Assembly: GCA_018665815.1 (NCBI GenBank)
Contig: JABJBP010000071.1
Coordinates: 1 to 64,000, forward strand
DNA length: 64,000 nt
Source of the DNA: Rhodospirillaceae bacterium
GTDB lineage: Bacteria; Pseudomonadota; Alphaproteobacteria; Rhodospirillales; Casp-alpha2
Direction: 5' to 3'
Shown: positions 8,706-17,953 of the stretch, piece by piece
Numbering within the stretch: position 1 is the first letter of the stretch
Layout of the letters: the number at the start of each line of letters is the position of its first letter
Position numbers and translations under genes: made by a program
Notes under the pieces: model-generated
What the model was told of the DNA's origin: nothing
What the model saw: the letters and a program-made list of their open reading frames with translations, nothing else
Databases searched by the model: none

Positions 8706-9437
8706 TCAGCGGGCGTCGATGTATGCCCGCCAGGCGGTTTGCAAATCTGGGTAGTTAGCCCCCAGTGCCGCCTGATAATCACCTGAGCGGTATAGCGTTT
8801 TCATGAAACGCTGGATATCGCCGGCCATTTTCACATTGATGATCCAGGTGACGAAGGAACCGGCGACGTTGTAGGCAGTGATCCGACGCTGACGTGCACT
8901 GATCGGTGCCGAGGGAAACACAGATTCCGCGTCCTCAGGTGTCGTCACAACAGCACCGGGCTGGGTAATCCAGTGCCGCGCCGCACGGTGGATGCGACGT
9001 TTGTAGTTCGGCCAGCCGCGTTGCTCGCCGAATTTGTTTTGCGCAAATACCGCCAAGCCTTCTTTCAAGGCCTTCGATGCCCACCCCTGGGTTAATAGAT
9101 GCGTCAATTCATGGGCGGTAATAGCGATTGATTTGAGGACGCGATCCACCGGCATGCGAACAGTCGACGGTGGGAAATGCCGGCCGATGCCAGAACGGCG
9201 CACGTTGACCGTGATCTTGCCGACGCTCGTGCCGAAATAGGCGCTGAGTTTTGCGTATTCACGTTCCGTCTGCGCCGCCAAGGCCAACAACTGCACTTGC
9301 GTCAATGACGTGCCATAGCTGACCGCGCGCACCGATTCCCCGGCGCTGAACGCCACCGCATCTGCCGCGCCAGCCGGCTTCCAGGCCAGGGCGCAAAGAC
9401 TGATAACGATGAAACCGGCGTTTACCAAAAGGCGCAT
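8706..9437 (-). CDS. Exported HExxH zinc peptidase (peptidase MA-like)
   Basis: A 243-residue protein starting MRLLVNAGFIVISLCALAW with a clear signal peptide cut near PAGAADA. HELTH at about 109-113 and a downstream Glu in KEGLAVF (about 126) form a gluzincin-type zinc site, as in the peptidase MA-like family. The remaining C-terminal part is helical with no further domain recognised. The ATG at 9437 is preferred to an upstream start 19 codons earlier because it opens the signal peptide. The protein should act in the periplasm; its substrate is unknown. Confidence 0.8.
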   Translation of the reverse strand: MRLLVNAGFIVISLCALAWKPAGAADAVAFSAGESVRAVSYGTSLTQVQLLALAAQTEREYAKLSAYFGTSVGKITVNVRRSGIGRHFPPSTVRMPVDRVLKSIAITAHELTHLLTQGWASKALKEGLAVFAQNKFGEQRGWPNYKRRIHRAARHWITQPGAVVTTPEDAESVFPSAPISARQRRITAYNVAGSFVTWIINVKMAGDIQRFMKTLYRSGDYQAALGANYPDLQTAWRAYIDAR

Positions 9438-9500
9438 GGCCCGAATTTGCCACCCACTGACCGAATGCAAAAGGTTCTTTTGCCGAGACCGCAAAAGAAA

Positions 9501-9752
9501 CTAGGCGGTCTCACCAAGGCCCGCGCGCGGGCTTTCTGGCGCGCTCTGGTCGCGGTGCGTGACCATACGATGATGCAACGTGCTGATAATTCCGCTGCCG
9601 GTCTTCACGCAAAGAAACGGAAACACCGCATGGATCAATCCGGCCAAGGCACCGACAAACATTCGCACCGCAAACCCCATGGCCATGCCCATGTGCTGGA
9701 AATAGGTCTCATTGACACTGGCGGGATGTTCGGTGAAAAGGCGCTTGATCAT
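9501..9752 (-). CDS. DUF6356-type small membrane protein
   Basis: An 83-residue protein with an N-terminal LFTEHPASVNETYFQHM motif that I recognise from the DUF6356 family of alphaproteobacteria, followed by one or two hydrophobic segments (about 22-52) and a polar tail. GGAG lies 11 bases upstream of the ATG. No biochemical role is known. It is transcribed divergently from the Lrp/AsnC gene across an AT-rich gap. Confidence 0.75.
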   Translation of the reverse strand: MIKRLFTEHPASVNETYFQHMGMAMGFAVRMFVGALAGLIHAVFPFLCVKTGSGIISTLHHRMVTHRDQSAPESPRAGLGETA

Positions 9753-9842
9753 GGGATCGTCTCCGGTTCGATGTGGTATTTGAATTTGGAAACTATACCC
9801 AGTCGACCATGAAAAAGGTTTCTAAAATTTCCTTATATTTTT

Positions 9843-9856
9843 AATATTGCAATATT
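9843..9856. promoter_or_regulatory. AT-rich palindrome in the DUF6356/Lrp divergent promoter region
   Basis: A perfect 14-base palindrome, AATATTGCAATATT, lies 39 bases upstream of the Lrp/AsnC start in an intergenic region that is far more AT-rich than its surroundings. TATAGT at 9878-9883 may be the -10 element of the regulator gene. Lrp/AsnC proteins commonly bind AT-rich dyads and control their own gene, so this is a candidate operator. Confidence 0.5.
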
Positions 9857-9894
9857 TTCTTCTAATAAATTTATATTTATAGTAAATTTTATCT

Positions 9895-10353
9895 ATGGAT
9901 CGTTTGGATCACAAAATTTTGGCCTGTTTGCAGGAGGACGCCGGCCTGTCGGTTGCCGAAATCGGCGAGCGCGTCGGGCTGTCGTCGACTCCATGTTGGC
10001 GACGCATTCGGAACCTTGAGGATGCGGGCATCATTGAACGCCGGGTGGCATTGCTAAACCGAACGCGCCTAGGTCTCGACACTACCGTCTTCGTCGCCGT
10101 AAAAACGAGCCAGCATACGGAAGACTGGCTGCAGCACTTCGCCGACGTGGTCGCGGCATTTCCGGAAATTGTCGAATTTTACCGGATGAGTGGCGACGTG
10201 GATTATCTGATGAAGGTTGTGGTCGCCGATATCCCGGCCTTTGATGCCTTCTACAAACGCCTGATCGCCGCTGTAGATCTTTCCGATGTCAGCTCAAGCT
10301 TCGCCATGGAAGAAATAAAATTCACCACCGTGCTGCCTTTGGGCAGCGCCTAA
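9895..10353 (+). CDS. Lrp/AsnC-family transcriptional regulator
   Basis: A 152-residue regulator with an N-terminal helix-turn-helix (LDHKILACLQED, then VGLSSTPCWRRIRNLEDAGII, about 4-50) and a C-terminal RAM ligand-binding/oligomerisation domain (SGDVDYLMKVVV, about 100-112). It resembles Lrp paralogues that sense amino acids. No ribosome-binding site precedes the ATG, and the likely -10 box is only 11 bases away, so a very short or leaderless transcript is possible. queA follows 19 bases downstream on the same strand, which may be coincidental. Confidence 0.92.
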   Translation: MDRLDHKILACLQEDAGLSVAEIGERVGLSSTPCWRRIRNLEDAGIIERRVALLNRTRLGLDTTVFVAVKTSQHTEDWLQHFADVVAAFPEIVEFYRMSGDVDYLMKVVVADIPAFDAFYKRLIAAVDLSDVSSSFAMEEIKFTTVLPLGSA

Positions 10354-10372
10354 TTCGGGTTGGCGAACTGTC

Positions 10373-11449
10373 ATGCGCGTTGACCTATTTGATTTTGATC
10401 TGCCGACCGAATTGATCGCCCAGAAGCCGGCCGAGCCGCGCGGCGCGGCGCGGCTGCTTGGCGTCGGGAGCGACCTTGCCGACCACGTGGTCGCCGATCT
10501 GCCAACCCTACTCAACAGCGGCGACGTTTTGGTGGTTAACGACACCAAGGTTCTGCCTTGCCGGCTCACCGGTATACGACCTGGCCCTGACGGCTCGAGC
10601 GGCGCCAAGGTTCAGATCACCCTGCACAAACCGATCGACGATGCCCGTTGGTTGGCCTTCGCGCGCCCGGCGAAAAAATTACACCCCGGCGACCGGCTGA
10701 TTTTCAACGATGATTTCGAAGCCGAGGTCATTTCCAAACGCGATGCGGGCGAAGTCGAATTCGGCTTTAATCTGGATGGCCCAAACTTACTTGCCGCCTT
10801 GGAAGCCCACGGCGTCATGCCCCTGCCGCCTTATATCAAGCGCACGGATGCGGGCGAGGCCAGCGACCGGGACAATTATCAAACCCTGTTCGCCAATCAG
10901 CCGGGCGCCGTCGCCGCGCCGACGGCCGGGCTGCATTTCACCCTAAACCTTGTTGAGGCTCTCGGCGCGCGCGGAGTCAAAATCATAAACCTGACCCTAC
11001 ACGTCGGCGCGGGCACGTTTCTGCCGGTGAAGACCGACGATACCGATGATCACATCATGCACGGCGAACGCGGCACGGTTTCCCCTGACGCCGCTGACGC
11101 AATCAACACGGGTCGCGCCGCCGGCGGGCGGGTTGTTGCCGTCGGTTCGACCGCCATGCGGCTTTTGGAAAGTGCCGCAGACCCGTCGGGACATATTCAT
11201 CCCTTCGCCGGCGAAACGGACGTGTTTTTTACGCCCGGATACCGGTTCCGCGCCGTCGATATGATGATGACCAACTTCCATTTGCCGCGCTCGACACTGT
11301 TCATGCTGGTGGCGGCCTTCGCCGGCCTTGAGCGCATGCAGATGGCCTATGCCCATGCCATTGCGTCGGGTTATCGGTTCTATTCTTATGGCGATGCCTG
11401 CCTGCTTGAACCAAACCCCGCGACGTGGGGTAATGTCGACGGACAATAA
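10373..11449 (+). CDS. queA: S-adenosylmethionine:tRNA ribosyltransferase-isomerase
   Basis: QueA transfers and isomerises the ribosyl part of S-adenosylmethionine onto preQ1 in tRNA to give epoxyqueuosine. The 358-residue product has the family's length and landmarks: FDFDLPTELIAQKPAEPR at the N-terminus, NDTKVLPCRL, PTAGLHFT and LHVGAGTF in the middle, and MMTNFHLPRSTLFMLV near the C-terminus. It opens a same-strand run queA-aldolase-tgt-queF with gaps of 5 to 63 bases, so co-transcription is likely. Confidence 0.96.
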   Translation: MRVDLFDFDLPTELIAQKPAEPRGAARLLGVGSDLADHVVADLPTLLNSGDVLVVNDTKVLPCRLTGIRPGPDGSSGAKVQITLHKPIDDARWLAFARPAKKLHPGDRLIFNDDFEAEVISKRDAGEVEFGFNLDGPNLLAALEAHGVMPLPPYIKRTDAGEASDRDNYQTLFANQPGAVAAPTAGLHFTLNLVEALGARGVKIINLTLHVGAGTFLPVKTDDTDDHIMHGERGTVSPDAADAINTGRAAGGRVVAVGSTAMRLLESAADPSGHIHPFAGETDVFFTPGYRFRAVDMMMTNFHLPRSTLFMLVAAFAGLERMQMAYAHAIASGYRFYSYGDACLLEPNPATWGNVDGQ

Positions 11450-11464
11450 GTGAAAGCCTGAATA

Positions 11465-12604
11465 ATGAAACCTGCCGCCGAAATCGGCCAACCGCTTGCC
11501 GACATCGATACGCCGTCGCTAATCGTTGATCTCGACGCCTTAACGCGCAATCTAAAGCGCATGGCCGATACCATTACCGACAGCGGCACGGATGCCAAGC
11601 TGCGCGGCCATTCGAAAACCCACAAAAGTCCGATCATCGGCCGCATGCAGATGGATCTGGGCGCCGTCGGCGTGTGCTGCCAGAAGGTTTCCGAAGCCGA
11701 GGTCATGGTTGAGGGCGGCGTTGATAATGTTTTGTTGTCCAACCAAATCGCCGGCGCGGCCAAGCTCGACCGTTTGGCCGATCTCAATCGCCGCGCCTAC
11801 GTGCCGTTTTGCGTCGACCACCTCTCGGGCATCGCACAAGCTTCCGAAGCCGCGGTTCGCGCAGGCGTCACAATGAACGCCCTTGTCGAGATTGATGTCG
11901 GCGCCGGGCGTTGCGGCTGTGCGCCTGGGGCAGCGGCGGTGGAATTGGCAAAAGCCATCGACGACACCGACGGGCTGCGGTTCGGCGGCATCCAGGCCTA
12001 TCATGGCTCGGCCCAGCACATCCGCGCCTACAATGAACGTCAGGCCGCCACCGAAGGCGCCGTGACTATGGCCCGCAACACCGTGGCATTGTTATCCGAG
12101 GCCGGCTTCAGATGTGACATCGTCGGCGGCGCGGGCACCGGCACGTTCCGCACGGAAGCCGCCAGCGGCGTCTACAATGAACTGCAAGCGGGCTCCTACG
12201 TGTTCATGGACGCCGATTATGCGCGCAACGGCGGCGAGGACGGCGGCGCCTTTGATATTTTTGAGCACGCCCTGTTCGTGCTCGCCACCGTCATGAGTCA
12301 GCCCTCGCCGGACCGCGCCGTCGTCGATGCCGGGCACAAAACCTGCGCCATCGATTCAGGTCCGCCGACGGCCTTCGAGATGCCCGGCGCCGAAGTTACG
12401 CGCATCTCCGATGAGCACAGCGTCATCGAACTCGGCAACGTCAACGACCGGCCCCAGTGGGGCGATAAAATTCTGTTGGTACCGGGTCACATCGACCCCA
12501 CGGTCAATCTGCACGACACCTATATTTGCGTCTCGGGCCTGCACACACCCGACGCCCGTGTTGCCGATATCTGGCCGGTGGCGGCGCGTGGCTGCGTGTT
12601 CTAG
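11465..12604 (+). CDS. D-threonine aldolase/DSD1-family PLP enzyme
   Basis: A 379-residue fold-type III PLP enzyme with an alanine-racemase-like barrel and a C-terminal D-serine-dehydratase-like domain. [11 protein letters not shown] precedes the PLP lysine region SKTHK (about 50-54); GGAGTGTF binds the cofactor phosphate. Near the C-terminus [11 protein letters not shown] supplies a His-x-Asp metal pair, as in D-threonine aldolase or 3-hydroxy-D-aspartate aldolase; eukaryotic-type D-serine dehydratases have His-x-Cys. It should cleave a beta-hydroxy-D-amino acid to glycine or a relative. Its place between queA and tgt has no obvious link to queuosine. Confidence 0.85.
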   Translation: MKPAAEIGQPLADIDTPSLIVDLDALTRNLKRMADTITDSGTDAKLRGHSKTHKSPIIGRMQMDLGAVGVCCQKVSEAEVMVEGGVDNVLLSNQIAGAAKLDRLADLNRRAYVPFCVDHLSGIAQASEAAVRAGVTMNALVEIDVGAGRCGCAPGAAAVELAKAIDDTDGLRFGGIQAYHGSAQHIRAYNERQAATEGAVTMARNTVALLSEAGFRCDIVGGAGTGTFRTEAASGVYNELQAGSYVFMDADYARNGGEDGGAFDIFEHALFVLATVMSQPSPDRAVVDAGHKTCAIDSGPPTAFEMPGAEVTRISDEHSVIELGNVNDRPQWGDKILLVPGHIDPTVNLHDTYICVSGLHTPDARVADIWPVAARGCVF

Positions 12605-12609
12605 TCCCA

Positions 12610-13737
12610 ATGAGTGGTCTCACCTTCGATCTGATCAAAACAGACGGCAAAGCGCGCCTCGGTACTTTGATGACAGCCCACGGCCCCATCGACACGCCGG
12701 CTTTCATGCCCGTCGGCACAGCGGCCACCGTCAAAGCGATGACGCCCGAGGCCGTCGCCGGCACCGGCGCGCAGATTATCCTGGCCAACACCTATCACCT
12801 GATGCTGCGCCCCGGCGCCGAGCGGGTTGAACGCTTCGGCGGGCTACACAAATTCATGAATTGGCCGGGGCCAATCCTCACTGATTCGGGCGGCTTTCAA
12901 GTCATGTCGTTATCCGAGCTCAGAAAACTCGAAGAGGAAGGCGTCACGTTTCGCAGCCACGTCGACGGCGCGTATCACAAGCTAACGCCCGAGCGCGCCA
13001 TCCAGATCCAGCACATGCTGGACGCCGACATCACCATGGTCTTAGACGAATGCACCCCCTACCCGGCCGAAGACAACGCGGTGAAGGATTCCATGGAATT
13101 GTCCATGCGTTGGGCGGCGCGCTCAAAAAAGGCCTTCCGCGAAAGCAAAGGCTATGGCCTGTTCGGCATCGTCCAGGGCGGCGTGCATGCGGAGTTTCGC
13201 GAACGCTCGGCGAAGGCGCTCATCGATATCGGTTTTGATGGTTACGCGGTCGGCGGTTTAGCCGTCGGCGAAGGACGCGAGCTGATGTTTTCAACTCTGG
13301 ACGTCACCGTCCCCCACTTGCCCCCCGACCGGCCGCGTTATTTAATGGGCGTCGGCAAGCCTGAAGATCTCGTCGGCGCGATCCGGCGCGGCATCGATAT
13401 GTTCGACTGCGTCCTGCCAACACGATCGGGCCGCACCGATCAGGCATTCACCCGGCGCGGCACACTGAATATGCGCAATGCGCGGCACCGCGACGACCCC
13501 CGCCCCATTGATCCTGATTGCGCGTGTTATGCGTGTTCGAATTATTCACGCGGCTACCTGCATCATCTGATCCAGGCCAAGGAAATCTTGGCCGCCATGC
13601 TGATGACCTGGCACAACCTGCACTATTACCAGGAACTCATGAAAGGCATGCGTGACGCCATCGCCGAAGGCGGCCTGGATGCCTTCACCGCCGTCTTCGC
13701 CGCCGAACAGGCGGCGGGGGATATTGAGCCAGTTTGA
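12610..13737 (+). CDS. tgt: tRNA-guanine transglycosylase
   Basis: Tgt swaps guanine-34 of tRNAs with GUN anticodons for preQ1. The 375-residue product begins [39 protein letters not shown] and [11 protein letters not shown] carry the general-acid Asp, [11 protein letters not shown] the nucleophilic Asp, and CACYAC with a later His bind zinc. The ATG at 12610 starts five bases after the aldolase stop. The gene fits the queA-tgt-queF run and the enzyme acts before QueA in the pathway. Confidence 0.97.
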   Translation: MSGLTFDLIKTDGKARLGTLMTAHGPIDTPAFMPVGTAATVKAMTPEAVAGTGAQIILANTYHLMLRPGAERVERFGGLHKFMNWPGPILTDSGGFQVMSLSELRKLEEEGVTFRSHVDGAYHKLTPERAIQIQHMLDADITMVLDECTPYPAEDNAVKDSMELSMRWAARSKKAFRESKGYGLFGIVQGGVHAEFRERSAKALIDIGFDGYAVGGLAVGEGRELMFSTLDVTVPHLPPDRPRYLMGVGKPEDLVGAIRRGIDMFDCVLPTRSGRTDQAFTRRGTLNMRNARHRDDPRPIDPDCACYACSNYSRGYLHHLIQAKEILAAMLMTWHNLHYYQELMKGMRDAIAEGGLDAFTAVFAAEQAAGDIEPV

Positions 13738-13799
13738 CGCCCAGCCTTGATTGATCGAGGCTTGATTGAACACGCCCGGCTTGGGAACATGGAGACACC

Positions 13800-14264
13800 A
13801 TGACCGATAACACCTTTGAGACTTTGAGTCAGTTGGGCGGCAGCGCGGATTTACCCGCCTTCCCGGACGAGGCCGTATTGGAATCCGTGGCCAATCCACA
13901 AGCCGGCACCGATTACATGGTGCGCTTTGCGTGTCCGGAATTCACCTCTGTCTGCCCGGTGACCGGCCAGCCTGACTTTGCGCATCTGGTGATCGATTAC
14001 GTGCCCGCAGGCGCGATTGTTGAAAGCAAATCGCTGAAACTGTTCCTGGGTTCATTCCGCAACCACGCCGCCTTCCACGAGGACTGCACGGTCGCCATCG
14101 CCAAGCGCATCGTCGACGCCATCGCGCCGAAATGGCTGCGCATCGGCGGCTACTGGTATCCCCGCGGCGGCATCCCCATTGACGTGTTCTACCAGACCGG
14201 CGAAGCGCCCGAAGGCGTGTGGATCCCGGACCAAGGGGTCCAATCTTACAGGGGGCGAGGCTAA
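13800..14264 (+). CDS. queF: NADPH-dependent 7-cyano-7-deazaguanine (preQ0) reductase
   Basis: QueF reduces the nitrile of preQ0 to the aminomethyl group of preQ1, the substrate of Tgt. This is the short unimodular type: 154 residues, catalytic Cys52 in [12 protein letters not shown] with Asp59, and the family motif [18 protein letters not shown] stretch precedes the ATG. It follows tgt by 62 bases. Confidence 0.96.
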   Translation: MTDNTFETLSQLGGSADLPAFPDEAVLESVANPQAGTDYMVRFACPEFTSVCPVTGQPDFAHLVIDYVPAGAIVESKSLKLFLGSFRNHAAFHEDCTVAIAKRIVDAIAPKWLRIGGYWYPRGGIPIDVFYQTGEAPEGVWIPDQGVQSYRGRG

Positions 14265-14272
14265 CTAAAACG

Positions 14273-14515
14273 ATGTTGGTGCTCCTCGAAATTTGCGCCA
14301 ATGCCGTCTTTTACTTCGCTGATCTGGTTATCGTTAGTTTGATGTACCGGGTTGGTGCCATTGTTTTTTGCGTCGCAAGTTTTGTGGGTTTTCTCACGAG
14401 TTTGTTTCACGAATATTATTCGGGATTTTGGGTATTTTTGATTTTGTTTGTGATCAGCGGAATAATTTTATTAGCATCAACGACTGAGACCGCACGAAAA
14501 GGAACTTGGAAATGA
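14273..14515 (+). CDS. Small membrane protein, unknown family
   Basis: An 80-residue, very hydrophobic protein with two or three likely membrane segments (about 5-25, 25-45 and 50-70) and a short polar C-terminus. The DNA is clearly more AT-rich than the surrounding genes. The start is the ATG at 14273, eight bases after the queF stop; its own stop overlaps the OsmC start as ATGA, so the two are probably translated together. I do not recognise the family. A spurious ORF is possible but the coupling argues for a real gene. Confidence 0.55.
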   Translation: MLVLLEICANAVFYFADLVIVSLMYRVGAIVFCVASFVGFLTSLFHEYYSGFWVFLILFVISGIILLASTTETARKGTWK

Positions 14516-14934
14516 AAGCACGGGTGAAATGGGTTGAGGCGATGCGGTTCGTCGGGGGTTCCGGGACCGGGCATGGCGTCATCATGGATGCGTCGGCGAC
14601 GCCGGAGGGCGAGACGACGCTGGGGCCTTCGCCGATGGAAATGCTGCTGCTCGGTATGGGTGGCTGCACGGTCTACGACGTGGTCGCGATTTTGCAAAAA
14701 ATGCGTCTGCCGGTGGAAGACGTGTTTGTCGAACTGGAAGCCGAGCGCGCCGACGAGCCGCCCAAATGGTTCACGAAAATACATGCGAAATTTACCGTCG
14801 TCGGCGACGTGCCGCTGGAAAAGGCCCAAGATGCAGTCAGCCTGTCGGCCGATAAATACTGTTCTGCCAGCCGAATGTTCGCAAAAACCGCCGAGATCAC
14901 GCATTCGGTCGAGGTGGTCGCCGCAGACGCCTAG
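14512..14934 (+). CDS. OsmC-family protein
   Basis: A 140-residue OsmC/YhfA-type protein. The two redox cysteines of the family are visible in MGGCTVYDV (about 54-57) and DKYCSASRM (about 118-122), separated by the usual long helix. OsmC members detoxify organic hydroperoxides; the YhfA branch is less well understood. No signal peptide. The gene is coupled to the small membrane protein upstream and is followed after 12 bases by an acyl-CoA ligase. Confidence 0.88.
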   Translation: MKARVKWVEAMRFVGGSGTGHGVIMDASATPEGETTLGPSPMEMLLLGMGGCTVYDVVAILQKMRLPVEDVFVELEAERADEPPKWFTKIHAKFTVVGDVPLEKAQDAVSLSADKYCSASRMFAKTAEITHSVEVVAADA

Positions 14935-14946
14935 GGCACGCACTTC

Positions 14947-16464
14947 ATGAACCTCGCGACCTGGCTCCGAAAATCCGCTGAGACACACGGCGACCAGCCG
15001 GCGGTGGCGCGGGGTTCCACGACCGTTCAAACCTATACCGAATTGGCGGACCGAGCCGCGAAACTGGCCACCGGATTGGCTATGCTGGGGCTCTCGCCCG
15101 GAGACCGCGTCGCCATTGCGTCAAAAAACCGGACCGAATATGTCGAGGCGTTTTACGGCATCTGGTGGGGCGGGTTTGCCGCGGTACCCGCGAACGCCAA
15201 GCTGCATGGGGCGGAGTTGGGTTATATTCTGGAGAATTCCGGCGCGCGGGTTTGCCTAGTGGGGCCGGAGTTGGCGGATGCCGTTGAAAGTCATCGGCCC
15301 GCCTCATTGGAACATTTGATCGAATTTGGCAGTGACGCCTACGCTGAATTATTCGGCGGCGCGGCGGTGGACCTGTGCGACGCCGGGCCCGATGATCTGG
15401 CCTGGCTGTTTTATACATCCGGCACCACCGGGCGGCCCAAGGGCGCCATGCTGACACACCGGAACATGACGGCCATGTCGGACGCCTATCTTTCGGACAT
15501 CGATCCGACGAAACCCGGCGATGCCATCGTCCATGCCGCGCCGCTGAGCCACGGGTCGGGGATTTACATGATCCCGCATGTGAACGCGGCGGCGTGTCAC
15601 GTGATCCCTGAATCGGGCAGCTTTGAGCCCGCGGAGATTTTCTGTCTTGCCGATGCGTGGCCGGGGCTGTCGTTGTTCGCAGCACCGACCATGGTCAAGC
15701 GGATGACTGAATGCCCCACCGACCTGCCGACATCGGGCTTTCGGACCATCACTTACGGCGGCGGGCCCATGTATGTGGCTGATGCCGAGGCGGCGTTGGA
15801 TCGTTTGGGGCCGTGTCTTGTTCAGATATACGGCCAGGGCGAAAGCCCGATGACCATATCGATCTGCCAGCGCGAGGTTATTGCCGACAAGGATCATCCG
15901 AAATGGCCAGATCGTCTGGCATCGGTCGGCACCGTCAATCCCGCCGTCGAAATGCGGGTTGCCGATGAAAACGATGAAACCCTGCCCTCTGGTGAGACCG
16001 GCGAAATTCTGGTCCGCGGTGATGCCGTCATGAAGGGCTATTGGCAAAACCCCGACGCCACGGCAAAAACCTTAAAGGGCGGCTGGCTGCACACGGGTGA
16101 TTTGGGCGCCATCGATGAGGACGGTTATCTCACTCTCATGGACCGTTCCAAGGACTTGGTGATCTCGGGCGGCTCAAACATTTATCCGCGCGAGGTTGAG
16201 GAAGTGCTGCTCCGCCATCCCGGCGTCGATGAGGTATCAGTCATCGGCCGGGCCGACCCCGAATGGGGCGAGGTCGTGGTCGCCTATGTGGTCGGTACCG
16301 CCACCGACATCGAGCTTGATCAGCTCTGCACCAACAACATCGCGCGCTTTAAACGTCCGAAAGCTTATGTGCGGATTGATGTGCTGCCGAAGAACAATTA
16401 CGGCAAGGTCCTAAAGACCGAATTACGTGAAATCGACACAAAGCGTACTGGTCGGGGCGTATAA
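14947..16464 (+). CDS. AMP-binding acyl-CoA ligase
   Basis: A 505-residue adenylate-forming enzyme. The ATP loop is YTSGTTGRPKG (about 158-168); further core motifs are YGQGE, GWLHTGDLG and DRSKDLVISGG, and the C-terminal catalytic lysine lies in NNYGKVLK. The architecture is that of medium/long-chain or aromatic acyl-CoA synthetases, activating a carboxylic acid to its CoA thioester in the cytoplasm; the acyl group is not predictable. It ends the small-membrane-protein/osmC unit. Confidence 0.9.
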   Translation: MNLATWLRKSAETHGDQPAVARGSTTVQTYTELADRAAKLATGLAMLGLSPGDRVAIASKNRTEYVEAFYGIWWGGFAAVPANAKLHGAELGYILENSGARVCLVGPELADAVESHRPASLEHLIEFGSDAYAELFGGAAVDLCDAGPDDLAWLFYTSGTTGRPKGAMLTHRNMTAMSDAYLSDIDPTKPGDAIVHAAPLSHGSGIYMIPHVNAAACHVIPESGSFEPAEIFCLADAWPGLSLFAAPTMVKRMTECPTDLPTSGFRTITYGGGPMYVADAEAALDRLGPCLVQIYGQGESPMTISICQREVIADKDHPKWPDRLASVGTVNPAVEMRVADENDETLPSGETGEILVRGDAVMKGYWQNPDATAKTLKGGWLHTGDLGAIDEDGYLTLMDRSKDLVISGGSNIYPREVEEVLLRHPGVDEVSVIGRADPEWGEVVVAYVVGTATDIELDQLCTNNIARFKRPKAYVRIDVLPKNNYGKVLKTELREIDTKRTGRGV

Positions 16465-16752
16465 AATTCTGAAGAGGCGTTAAATGGTGTAAGTTTAACT
16501 CCTGACAACAGACCCAATCTGCACCATCAGTGAACTTCCAAGAATAACCAAAGCTCGCCGGAGCCTAATTACCGGAAATTACTCGCTGAGAACGCGCTCC
16601 ATGCGTCTAATTAGAATACCGTTTTAAGATCGGCAGAATGATAAATGTTGGCGTAAGACGTTGTAATAATTTCGTTATTCCTTATGTTAATACGGCGAGG
16701 GCGGGCTCGCGAGGTCAATTTGAGCAACGGAGATTAGATAGTGAAATAGGTG

Positions 16753-17208
16753 ATGCTGCAACGCGCCGCCGTCATATTGATTGTTTCCGTTGGATTAATT
16801 TTCCCAGTGGGCGCGAGCGCCGAGTTTCCTGAGAACGCCATTGGCCAAGTCAAGACATTGAAGGTTGGTGCGTTAGTCGTGCGCGGAGAAATACGCGAAG
16901 TTATCCAGCAAGGCAGTGCGGTTTTCGTAAACGACGTGATTGAAACGGACAGTGAAGGGGCCGTTGGCATTACGTTTGTGGATGGCTCCGTATTGTCTCT
17001 CGGGCCTGAAAGCCAGTTCGAGATTGAAGAGTATCTTTTTGCGCCACACGACGAAGACGTGGCGTTCGGCGCCAAAATCGTCAAGGGGACGTTGATGTAT
17101 TTGTCGGGCCGTATTGCCAAGCTGGCTCCCGAGAAAATTCGCCTCACAACACCGTTTGCAACAATCGGGATTCGTGGCACCCGCTTTTTGATACAGGTTG
17201 AAGAGTAG
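16753..17208 (+). CDS. Exported FecR-domain protein
   Basis: A 151-residue protein with a signal peptide (MLQRAAVILIVSVGLIFPVGASA) followed by a single FecR domain: GSAVFVNDVIETDSEGAVGI, then FVDGSVLSLGP and a TPFATIGIRGTRF end. A GTG one codon earlier could also serve as start. Unlike classical FecR anti-sigma factors it has no N-terminal cytoplasmic part, so it should be entirely periplasmic. It is followed after eight bases by an OmpA-domain gene. The DNA is somewhat AT-richer than its neighbours. Confidence 0.85.
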   Translation: MLQRAAVILIVSVGLIFPVGASAEFPENAIGQVKTLKVGALVVRGEIREVIQQGSAVFVNDVIETDSEGAVGITFVDGSVLSLGPESQFEIEEYLFAPHDEDVAFGAKIVKGTLMYLSGRIAKLAPEKIRLTTPFATIGIRGTRFLIQVEE

Positions 17209-17216
17209 CGTTCAAA

Positions 17217-17813
17217 ATGGAACCGATTGTAATTTTCCTGATATGGCTAGCTGGCACGACGGTTCTCGAGGAGCCGGGGAACAAAGTCGTATTACTGGAA
17301 GAGAGCGATGGCAGCGTTGGTAGAATTATTGTTTCCAACAATGCCGGCTCACAAAATATGAACGGGCCCAACACGGTTGTCAGTGTTAATGACAGAAATT
17401 CATTGCCTGAGGCGCCACAAAAAAATTCGCAACAAGATATTCGCGCTGTTTTCGGTAATGTCCTCGATATAGCGCCCCTTCCGCCCGAGAGATTTCTTTT
17501 CTACTTCAACTCAGCAACAGCGGACTTAACGGACGAATCGCGAGCTGACATTGCACGTATCATCACAGCGTTTAAGGGCAGGGAAATGCCTCGCGCCACG
17601 ATTATCGGTCACACTGACAGGGTTGGCCAAACAGGCGCCAACTTTCGTTTGGGTTTTCAGCGCGCCGAACAAGTCCGAAAAATTCTAGTGGATGCCGGTA
17701 TGGACCCTAATCAGACGGTGGTACGTTCCCATGGTGAAAATGATCCGATTTTCGATACTGCGGACGAAGTGGATGAGCCGAAAAACCGACGCGTCGAAAT
17801 CATGATCTGGTAA
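17217..17813 (+). CDS. OmpA-domain protein paired with FecR
   Basis: A 198-residue protein with a short hydrophobic N-terminus (IVIFLIWLAGT), a polar linker and a C-terminal OmpA peptidoglycan-binding domain: FYFNSATADLTDES, IIGHTDRVGQ, FRLGFQRAEQVR and KNRRVEI (about 90-198). The hydrophobic start is short for a signal peptide and may be an anchor. In other proteobacteria FecR and OmpA proteins of this kind are, from memory, often accompanied by a CHASE2-domain cyclase; none is present here. Confidence 0.83.
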   Translation: MEPIVIFLIWLAGTTVLEEPGNKVVLLEESDGSVGRIIVSNNAGSQNMNGPNTVVSVNDRNSLPEAPQKNSQQDIRAVFGNVLDIAPLPPERFLFYFNSATADLTDESRADIARIITAFKGREMPRATIIGHTDRVGQTGANFRLGFQRAEQVRKILVDAGMDPNQTVVRSHGENDPIFDTADEVDEPKNRRVEIMIW

Positions 17814-17953
17814 CTGTCCATCTTTCCGCCGCATATGCGCTACATGCCAATTCGTTGCTGCAAAACATATTCGGATGAGAAACAGGGCGATGAAAAGTGG
17901 TGTAAAATGATGTGATCTCGGTCTCTTCTGATCGTTCTCATCGCCCTTTAAAA

